Assembly (NCBI GenBank): GCA_032158295.1 | Contig: CM063256.1 | Coordinates: 7,103,725 to 7,167,724, forward strand | DNA length: 64,000 bases | Source: Pycnopodia helianthoides | Lineage: Eukaryota; Echinodermata; Asteroidea; Forcipulatida; Asteriidae | Reading direction: 5' to 3' | Shown here: in pieces, positions 37,454 through 46,542 of the stretch | How the letters are laid out: the number at the start of each line of letters is the position of its first letter | Position numbering within the stretch: position 1 is the stretch's first letter | Notes under the pieces: model-generated | Told to the model about the DNA's origin: nothing | What the model saw: the letters and a program-made list of their open reading frames with translations, nothing else | Database searches by the model: none | Translations under genes and position numbers: made by a program

Positions 37454-40400
37454 ATGAGCAAATCCGCCATGGCATTATGGAGGTGGCGTAGTCTGGTGAT
37501 ACTTGCAGTTTGTATGCAGTTCTTCCTCGCCTGCTCGCCGTATAGTTACAATGTCTTCTTTACCGACTTGCAATTGGAATTTGGACAAAATGCTCTCATT
37601 ATAAGTAAGTATGTTTCAAAATGAAAAAATGTATGATTTTCGTCTGAATGTATTGAGGATTTTCAGTGTGCAGTATACCTTATATTTATATATATTTATT
37701 TGTATTACACAAAGGATTTCAGCTTTGAAACAAGTCGCATTTTTTAAGAGGTTAAACCTAGCTGAGTTGGTCAGCACACACCCAGTGCTCTGGAATTCGA
37801 TTAGTATTTTTAAGAACTCGAAATGATCTACTATAGTCCTAGAAACAATTAAGTCCCAGATACTGCTGGTAATATTTGTAAGCTCTGAGATAGATGGGGT
37901 TGGGGCAACCTCGTCCCCATGGTTTACTTTATTTCCAACCATGTTTACAATACTGCTCGACACACCCTGGGGGTTGGGGGTTAATCACAAACACGTTCGT
38001 TTTATACATCCTTAAAACGCATGGTTTATAGCGTTAATTCGTCTAGCTACAAGCATCCTCGTCGCAAGTTTCAATTATGCTTCAATGTTAATTTTAACAA
38101 ATAATTTGTATCAAACAAAAAAATGATCAATTGTATTGATAAAGAAATTGCTTTGAGTATTTTCATTTTTAAGAATTTAGTTTGTTTAGGCCTAGCCTAC
38201 GTATAATTCAAAGAGTAACATTTTATTTCATTAAAATATTTTTAGTGCTCGTTGTACGTGTTATCTCGTTTTCGATACGTCTGGGTGCACCCCAATAAAT
38301 AAATTCCCATAGCATACAGTGCAATGTGCCAAATAATAAAAAATACAAGAAAAATACTTAGAAGTCTCACAGCTTTTTACAGTAGAGGGAAAATTATTAA
38401 TTGACTCTTGAACTTTTATTCTCTGCTCAATTTGATATGGGGAGTCCCTGGGCCCGTCGAGTTATTCTCCCTTCAAATCAAAACACCCATACACAGGTGT
38501 AATTTTCAATATGCCCGAGCATCAATCTTGAAAAATGTCCCTACACCTCTGGGCAAATAGGACCGTTTTTTCAGGGCCTATGTCATCTAAAATACCTCAA
38601 GTTGGAAGTCAACAACCCTCAGGTCACAATTGGGAAATTTTGTTTTAACACTGAAACACTTTCTGGGGGCTCTAAAATATCTGTCTTATATATAATATTT
38701 TGAGGGCCTACAAAACATTAACGAGGTTGCTCTGTTTTCTCCTTCTTTGGTGGGATGCACCTGTATGGGACTAGCAAAGTCTATTGAGATCATTGATCAT
38801 TTCTGACTCCAATGCCTGGGCATTCTGACTTGGAATATGGGTCATGCTCAGTATGGGTCAAACCTTCACAAGACTCCAATCCAGGTCAATTCTAACCCTT
38901 TAAAAAATTGTTTAGTTGTAACAAAACAATATTACGAACGGACTGTGTTGCTTTCTCGCCTTTTTTAAAACCAGGATTTCTTTCTTACAGGCTGGGTCGG
39001 TGCCTTGGGATCAGGTTTGCTATGTCTGGGAAGTCCACTGACTGCGATCATCGGAAATAAGATCGGCAGTTTTCGATTACTATTTCTAGGAATCTTCCTC
39101 CACTGTGCAGGGTATCTGGCATTTTCATTCTCCCCTACAATAGCATATTGTTTCGTAACGTACAGCACTACCGGTCTTGGCTCCTGTTGTATGGTATCAG
39201 CGAGTGGAAGCTTCATGCTGGAATGGTTCTCCGGAAGGAAGAACCTCTGTGCGGTCACTTCAGTCATCACTATGGGATCTTCTTTAGGTAAACAAAAGAA
39301 CATTCAGACCTGTGTACGCTTGTTGACAGCATACAAACCAAGTAATTTCCCATCACTTTACAGGCAACCAGTTCCAGGCAATCTCCAATTAAAAAAATCA
39401 TTCAAATTTTAAGTTTTGTCATTATTTTCTTGGGGATAGTGAGTTACAGCTAGAAGATTGGTTCTTGTGCTGCCGAGGTGTACCTTGTGCATGCAGTGCA
39501 GTTGGTTGCTTCCAAGTTACCTGGAAAAATTCCCTCTGTGACATGGCCTTCATGAAACTGCGGCTTGGGCTCGGGCTCCGACTAAGGCAAGGCTCCGTCA
39601 GAAACGTGCGCACTCAGTATGTAGCTTCAAACAGCCGGAGCCTAAGCCTGAGCCCAAGCCAAAAGCCGTGGTTTCGAAAAGGGCATTAAATTAATCGCAC
39701 ATATATTTCCGTATTTCAAATGGATTTACCTGGTATAAGTCTGCTGCCATCTCAGGTTCAGTGTAACTCACAAATAGATAACATTACTCATCAAGATAAT
39801 AACAAAATGACTACTATTGTCTCTATTCAGGTATACTGATCCAAGGGCCCATTTTGACTACACTAAGTGCTGCGCATGGCTGGAGAAATTGTTGCAGAAT
39901 CTTAAGTGGTTTTTGCTTAGTTGTCGGTTTCTTGGCCGGATTGCCGTTCTCATCCTCCCGAAGCATAGACAACTCCAACAATCTGCGGATAAGAAAAATT
40001 TGTCTGATAATCAAGAAAAAAGCTCACAGGGTGAAGAGATTGAGATGACAGACAGAGACATCGAAGAGGATGTAGAGTCGAAGACATTCAAAGACGATGA
40101 AATTGACAGTGCGGTAACCACGGAGATAGGAACCAGCAACGCGAACAACTGGAACGTGTTGCTGAATTTGGAAGTGTGGCTGTGGATCACATCCATTACA
40201 CTCTCCCAATTTGGATGGAGTTTCATGATAATAAACTATGTAAGTTCAAAGACATAATGATAACATATGTCCTCATGTTTTGACAAGATGTTTCGTTTTA
40301 CATTTGTGTTTTATCATACTACCCCCCTGGTGATACAGCCAATTCACGGTGGCCTTTACACGAGTCCAAAAAACCTAGTTTCTCAAAAAGGTTACACCTG

Positions 40401-43400
40401 AAAATGTATTCATTTCTAAATTGATCATGACAGATTATCAAAACATCTACCCGGTTCCCAAAACAAAAATCATGGTCATGAGATTACATGTACTCAGCTT
40501 GATGTTGATTGCATGTCCTATGCAAATGAATTTTTCTTTGATAGGAGCTTAAAGGCACAGTACACGTTTGGTAATTGGAGCCTACTGATTGTGTTAATTC
40601 TATATAAATGTAGGTACATACAATAAAACTAACCTGTGAAAATTTCACCTCAAAAGGTGGTTGCGTTTTTGAGATATCACCGAAAAACCGGAGCGAATAT
40701 TTCCACGCAGGAAGAATATTCCCCATAGGAATACATAGTCTGAGAAGCGTTTCTAAACGCTTCTCAGATTCCAATTTTGGGAAATAAAAAGTGATATATT
40801 TTCCGTAACCGTGTTACTTCGAAGTTAAAAGTTTCTCAAGTTTCTTATTCATTACACTACCCAAGGCTGCTGTACTTCCTACCATGTAAGTTTTTACTGC
40901 CATTAATTTTCAAAGTCATTACCAAATGTGCACTGTGCCTTTCATTTTCCACTTGAAGAACAAACAAAGTAGAGTTAAATTTTTAAGTAATACCTCTTCA
41001 CCATTTTATTTACCAACAGTCAAGCTTCATGGATAGCATGGGACTTGAAACTGGTCAGAAATCCGTGGCTCTCACAATTATTGGTGCAGCAGAAGTTGGC
41101 GGGAAGATTCTCTTCGCGGTGTTCGGAGATCACTTGCCATTTTTAAAATTGTACGCCATTGCGGCATCTTCCACCATAGCTGCAATTGTTTCTGCAATGC
41201 TAACGATATCTTCTTCATTCGAATACTTGATCGTCTTGTCACTGGGTAAGCACGTGTGTCTCACATTCACATTAAGATTTGTTTATTGACCAAACCAGTA
41301 GCGGAAGAACTACCTATAGAAAAAAAATCAACAATTAAAAATTAAATAAGATACTATAGGGAAAAAGAACATGTACAAAATGTATATGTATACATGTATA
41401 ATAATTATTAAATATAAAACTTGTAGGGGAGATGGCCTTAGCTTTCGATCCAAATCGGACCTTCGTCAGAGGCATAAACAATGCACAAACGAAAACATAT
41501 CTATTTATAGCAAAAAGAGAATCACTGAATAATGGGAAGGTATCCAGAAAAAAGAGGGAAAATTTTAGCCAATCAAAGTTATAAGTTTACAAACAGTGGG
41601 GTGGCTAAGAACCAATCAGAGTAAAGTAGTGAGGACAAAAGGATGGTCAGTGAAAGGGTGGGTTACTGGACCATAAAAATGGTAACTGCATTCTGGGTAA
41701 TGCGGGAAACATGAAAATGTTAATAATATTATATAAATATATAAAAAATATAATTCTAAAAACATATAATACATTAATAATACTATAATAATAATAACAA
41801 TTAAGAAATAACCCACATCTTGGCCCCATATGGCCAGACCATTGTTTGAGTTCACACGATCCCGATTCAAAATAAATGTTTTGTAAGTTGTCAGCATCAT
41901 ACGGAGCCCCTAAAGGGACAGGTAGAAAAAAATTGAACAGGTTAAAAAAAAATCAAATATTATTTCGTTCCCTCGAAATATTATTTCGTTCCCTCGAATT
42001 AGTATTTCGTTCCCTCGAAATATTATTTCGTTCCCACGAAATAGTATTTCGTTCCCTCGAAATCATTTCGTTACCACGAAATATTAATTCGTTCCCTCGA
42101 AATCATTTCGTTCCCTCGAAATGTTAATTCGAGGGAACGAAATAATATTTCGAGGGAACGAAATAATAATTCGTGGGAACGAAATAGTATTTCGATGTAA
42201 CGAAATACTATTTCGAGGGAACGAAATAATATTTAGAGGGAACGAAATAATATTTTTGTTTTGTTTACCTTTTCAATTTTTTTTTACCTGTCCCCTTAGG
42301 GGCTCCGTAGCATCAAGCTTTGGCTTGTTAGGAGTGTGCCTCTACTACGTTGTGTTTGCTTGCATTCTGTAAAGTACTATATTGTATGCAAATAAATACT
42401 TTGGTGGAACAAATTCAGCACCACTATAAGGTTCTAACCAATGTAGACAAGCGTCCAGGTTAGAGCCGTATGTTTAGAGAGTTGCGACAACTTCCGATTA
42501 GAAGCTGGCCATTTTCGGTCCAAAAACACACATGTGTGCACATAGGGTGCCAGACCAGGCTGCTCGTTTGGTTGTGCTGTATTCGGGCCGAAAATGGCGT
42601 CCAGCAACTACGTAACTCAAAGAAAACTAGTCACTTTTTGTCACAACTCTCTCAATACACTCTCTGGTTCGGGTAAGTAATCTCGGTGTCTGTTTAAATG
42701 ATTGATTTCCCTTTTATTGCATTCCTATGGTTTCTTTCTGTACCAGTTTGGGGACTACTACGTGGAATAACCTACGGAGCCAGCTTTTCTGCTGCGGATG
42801 AGCTATTTCGCTCGCTAGGGACCCATTCGGTAACGAGTATTGTACTGTTTGGGTTCGGCTTGGGTGTAATTTTAGGTGCTTCAGTAGTAGGTAAGAGTTT
42901 TGTTGTCATGTATTTATGAGGGACAAATATATTCGTACTTGTATAGTTTCAAGTTATGCAATGACGTGATTTTATTGACGTTTAATATTTGATGAGTGAT
43001 ACAACAATAGTTCTGTTTAACTTGACACATTGTCGACAGCTCTGTTATGTTGTCTTTTTTTCGTTCACCATTTTCTTTTTCTGAAATGTTACCTGTAGCT
43101 TTCGTGAAACAAATGAATGAAGTCCTTGCAGCGATGCACCCAACCACAGTGCTTTGGCACATATCAAGAAAAACATAACCATTTCAAAATGGTAGATCCC
43201 AACCCCGTGATACTCCTTGATATCCTGCAGTGTACCAATACACACGTTTTAGGAGTGGTGTCAATCAACAGGGGTCGTCAATTTGGTCAGGAGGGGTGGT
43301 GGAAAAAATGTTTCCCCATAGCTCATGCACAAACTCCTATCTCTGCGGCACGTGCGCCACAGATCACTACCACAGCTTAGTGGTAAGGCATGTTGTGTCT

Positions 43401-44420
43401 GACCGCTCTAGGTTCAATGGGCTTTTGTGAATGAAGGTCTTGTGATCTTGTGCCTACAGCAGACTGGTTTAGCAGACATAAATCATTGAGATAAGACAGA
43501 ACAGACCCTCTTAAGCAAAATATGCAAAATCGTTGTGTTGTGAAAAAAAACATGATTTGCTGAATTTTGTTTTTAATAAACTCTATGTCGTTGGTTTGTT
43601 CCTTTTAATAAAACTGAAATATTGGCAACACACATGAAGTGCAATGTGACGTTGTTTTCCTTCACAGAAAGTGCTCTAATTTGTTAAGTAACTGTTAGCA
43701 AGTTCTCATATTCGCTCGGCCCCAACGGTCTTATCCAAGACCGCTGGGATGGGCCGATGAGCTTGTACAAATTCTTGTTCAGGATGTTGTGGTGCATGAT
43801 GGGAACGATTGTACTGCTGATCCCTGCTGATAACAGTCTAGACACATGATGATAATGCATGGATCTCCATGGATAATGTAAACGATCTTTTAAAACCAAA
43901 GTTTCAAGAAGAATGTTGCGATCGAGCCCTATTTTAAGTAAACAGGAAGAGTTGACCGGGGGTTATCCCTTGAAAACCTCGAGCGAGGATAACCTCTAGT
44001 TACCGTCATTACATTCACAGTACTGATTTCCGAGTTAGAGTGACTGGCATGTTTCATCACTGGTGAAGTTTCCTGACAATTTTCTGTGAGGCCTATATTT
44101 GAATTTCAACAGATAAAGTAACTCTGAATTACAGATCTTGAATTCAGTTTTATATTAACACCGAAGAGATGACTGTATACTAAACCTTTTTTTTCTAATG
44201 GTCCTTCTCTACAGGATCTCTGTATGGCCTTACAGGCAACTATGCTCTCAGTTTGGTAGTCTTGGCGGCCATTTTCTGCATGTCAGCTTTGAGCATGGTG
44301 ATCATACCGATGAAGAGAAGGCTTCAGACGAAATGCTTCACTTCCATCAAATCAGATCCCTACAGGTACCAGACCGCGAATTCCGGTGAGCAAACCGAAG
44401 CCGAAGCAGTTGCCGTGTAA
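37454..44420 (+). CDS. MFS transporter, monocarboxylate transporter (SLC16)-like; frameshift in exon 3
   Basis: Coding exons are 37454-37604, 38991-39287, 39831-40239, 41020-41245, 42747-42890 and 44215-44420, all with GT-AG introns and compatible phases except within exon 3. The product would be about 477 residues with 12 membrane segments. N-half motifs are YNVFFTDLQLEFGQN, WVGALGSGLLCLGSPL, FMLEWFSGRKN and GILIQGPILTTLSAAHGWRN. A charged cytosolic loop rich in Glu/Asp follows, then the C-half (WLWITSITLSQFGWSF, GAAEVGGKILFAVFGD, VWGLLRGITYGASFSAADE). The layout fits proton-linked or facilitative carriers of the SLC16 type; the substrate is unknown. In exon 3 the frame before about 39940 and after about 39963 differ by one base (one base missing). 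The start ATG, its 5' flank and 19 codons are duplicated upstream at 33897. Confidence 0.85.
38281..38600 (+). repeat. Dispersed repeat, inverted partner of 47090-47372
   Basis: Shared words include GATATGGGGAGTCCC, AGAAGTCTCACAGCTTTTTACAGTA, ACACCTCTGGGCAAATAGGAC and CCCATAGCATACA, which reappear reverse-complemented at 47090-47372. It lies in intron 1 of the MFS gene. Confidence 0.7.
39553..39658. repeat. Imperfect hairpin of GCTTGGGCTCGGGCTCCG
   Basis: GGCTTGGGCTCGGGCTCCG at the left and CGGAGCCTAAGCCTGAGCCC at the right are near reverse complements separated by about 60 bp. It shares GGCTCCGTCAG with the patch at 19838. It lies in intron 2 of the MFS gene. Confidence 0.55.
40549..40942. 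mobile_element. MITE, TTAAAGGCACAGTACA family
   Basis: Terminal inverted repeats: TTAAAGGCACAGTACACGTT and ATTACCAAATGTGCACTGTG. Near the middle is a perfect palindrome TCTGAGAAGCGTTT/AAACGCTTCTCAGA (40739-40768). The interior (CTGTGAAAATTTC, GTTTTTGA.ATATC.CC, TTTCCACGCA) matches the element at 61354. It lies in intron 3 of the MFS gene. Confidence 0.8.
41400..41880 (-). repeat. Retroelement-like fragment with hammerhead-like motif
   Basis: On the minus strand, CTCTGACGAAGGTCCGATT and GGATCGAAAGCTAAGGCC (41436-41471) recall the CUGANGA and GAAA boxes of hammerhead ribozymes carried by Penelope-like elements. One extra A sits next to stem II, and a proper stem III with cleavage site is not evident. 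The rest is AT-rich and non-coding. It lies in intron 4 of the MFS gene. Confidence 0.35.
41900..42309. mobile_element. Foldback element of mirrored 18-22 bp palindromic repeats, with target-site duplication
   Basis: The ends are TACGGAGCCCCTAAAGGGAC and its inverted copy ending GGGGCTCCGTA, followed inward by ACAGGT and an A-tract/T-tract. AGCATCA flanks both sides (41893-41899 and 42309-42315), giving a 6-7 bp target duplication. The left arm is about eight copies of ATTTCGTTCCCTCGAAAT, the right arm about seven copies of the reverse complement ATTTCGAGGGAACGAAAT, meeting near 42123. Each unit is itself a near-palindrome (TTTCG..CGAAA). It lies in intron 4 of the MFS gene. Confidence 0.9.
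43370..43440 (+). repeat. tRNA-like SINE relic
   Basis: CTTAGTGGTAAGGC (A-box-like) and CTCTAGGTTCAATGG (B-box-like) are spaced as in a tRNA. The remainder does not fold, so only a relic is claimed. It lies in intron 5 of the MFS gene. Confidence 0.35.
43700..43810 (+). mobile_element. Fragment of the TTCGCTCGGCCCCA foldback family
   Basis: TTCGCTCGGCCCCAACGGTC, GACCGCTGGGATGGGC and AATTCTTGTTCAGGA match, in opposite orientation, the right arm of the element at 52832-53043. Only one arm is recognisable, so this copy is truncated or degenerate. Confidence 0.6.
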
Positions 44421-46542
44421 ATGCTTACGTTGTGCGTATTACGTGTACGATCCGTAAATCCGTTTCCTAGTTCGGATACTGTACGTGGAATTACGCTTGT
44501 TGGCTGGCGTTCGTTCAGAAATGTTACGTATTCAATATTTCGCTGAATGAAGGACGAGAGAAACACGAAATGTATCCAGATGCATGTTTAGAAAAATCGG
44601 TTAAATGGAAAGGCGCGACAGTCTCAAATATATTTATTTATAAATGAAAAACGAAAATGATGTTTAAACTTGAAATAGTAATTTGGCACTCGAAGAAATG
44701 ACACGATTGATTTGTTACCATTTTAAAAGTTCATAGATTTAATGAAATATAAACCCTGAATCTAGAAATCTGTAAAACTTTATGAGAAGGAAATTGGCAG
44801 CAATTTGTATGTACATAGACCTAATGATGTGTGCTTAAATGTCAACATTGCACAGGGTTTCAATAATCTTTGCATTTTGTTTAACATAAATGTTAAGACA
44901 AAATTTACCAGCAAATTCTTCAAACATCTATGCCTAAAATCTATGTACATTGTTCAAACGTATTGCAGAGTTTACTTTCAAATATTAAGTTGCCTTTTAA
45001 CACTTAGATATGTAATATCAGGGTCGTAAGTTTCAATTTTTAGTGGAAACAATTCAACTCATATATAGTTTATTTAAGTTTCTTATGATGACTTCATAAA
45101 CAATTTTATATTCTGTATTCAGAAAAAACAGTCAAACAATGAGCTAAAAGTATTTTGTGTCAACCGTTTTTGTTGGTCGGTCACCTGCCGCAGATTGCCG
45201 CCATTGGTGCGGGACAAACCCTAAACTAAAAGCCATCACTAGTTTACCTAACTTTAATGGTAAACTTCTAAATAGTTAATATATGTGTATAAGTCAATGG
45301 GTTTATTTCTTCCCAATGTACTTTTTATGCTACTTGTCAGATCATTCTCAGATTTAATGTTGCAATATCTCAACTGAAATGCAAACGTCTTAGTATTTAA
45401 ACTGTTTAATTTCTTGCGTATTCTTGTGTTTTTTAAAACACCATTGATGTATTGTATTTAAAACATAGAGAAAGGAATTGAATTTCCATTTATTTTTATA
45501 CGAGGTTTTATAAAGATATTTTTATACGAGGTTTTACTTTAAAATATTAAGTTGCCTTTAAACACTTAGATATGTATTATCAGGGTCGTAAGTTTTTTAT
45601 ACGAGGTTTTATAAAGATGGGACAGTGAAAATCTGAATTGGTGTGACATGTCTGTACATTTCTTACATAAAAGTTATGCCACATAATAAGAATGAACTTT
45701 AATCTAATATCAATACTTAATCTTTGAAACTCCCATGGAAATTATACAGACATGATCCAAGATGGTCAACACACAATGCGTAATATCATTGTTATCGGTG
45801 GCTTATATTGTTAAGGTAAAACGAACCAAATCAGTTACACAGAGACCACGAAGTTATTTTTTGTAAGAGGAGGTTTTCATAAAACAAAACATGCACTAAG
45901 TTTGTTATTTGTCTTTACCCATCGGTCTAAATTGTTCCATAAAACTAATAAATATATGTATTAATCCGCGTATAATATACAAACATCATGAGTGGCTTTG
46001 TACACTATAGTCAGTAGTAATCCGAAATATCTTAGTGTATTAACAAACAAAATCCTAAAAACAGACAATTATCTCTGTTTCAATAACCTTTCGAAAGGTT
46101 TGGCCTCTATTCGGGCCAAACCTTTCCAGTAAGAAAATTTAGGTTTTTTTTATCAGATGACGCAAATTCACATTTCAGAGAAAAGCTCCAATTAGACACT
46201 TAGATCTCTTCATAAAACGTTTCTCGCTTCTGACTTTCAAATCATTCGAGTGAAAAACAACAAAAAAACAATCAAAACCTCTTAATACTCGGTCCTTAAA
46301 AATTAAATTTGACCGAGAGCCACAGCCCTTGACTTTGTTTCAACAAAACAAAATTTTGAATTTTCCAGAACAACGTACGCCTATTAATAGCTAAAACATT
46401 TCTAATATTAACGTCACGAGACGATTTTTTGACGGAAAAAACCTCGACTCATTGGGATTAACAACATATACCAATATCAACGACCGTTTTTGACAGTCAC
46501 AAAACACCGGAGGGATGAAAATGTTTAGTGCTATTGGTCAGT
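44421..46542. other. MFS 3' flank and spacer
   Basis: No gene is seen. A local direct repeat pairs 44985-45030 with 45544-45594 (TTAAGTTGCC, CACTTAGATATGTA, TATCAGGGTCGTAAGTTT), and TTTTTATACGAGGTTTTA is repeated three times within 45490-45615. A perfect 13-bp hairpin lies at 46093-46126 (GAAAGGTTTGGCC with loop TCTATTCG). The convergent minus-strand gene ends at 46543. Confidence 0.5.

Larger units (their letters stand above)
33956..37512. repeat. Tandem segmental duplication, unit 2 (3557 bp)
   Basis: This is the second copy of 30327-33955 in the same orientation and directly abutting. The shared base pair TA at the junction suggests microhomology or simple end joining. Unit 2 leads into the intact first exon of the MFS transporter. 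It contains a further poly-T expansion near 34625-34680 and an extra G in the GGGGGAGGC word near 35804. Confidence 0.95.

Noticed and set aside
39817..40257. Reading MFS exon 3 entirely in the downstream frame
   Set aside because: The 5' part in that frame lacks the transporter motifs, while the other frame joins exon 2 in phase and gives GILIQGPILTTLSAAHGWRN.
41876..42372. Frames with FRSLEI and RGNEI repeats
   Set aside because: They are translations of the palindromic repeat array of the foldback element, in both orientations.
42470..42676. 68-residue plus-strand frame before MFS exon 5
   Set aside because: It lies in an intron, has no splice-compatible ends and matches no part of the transporter; the region reads as repeat-derived sequence.
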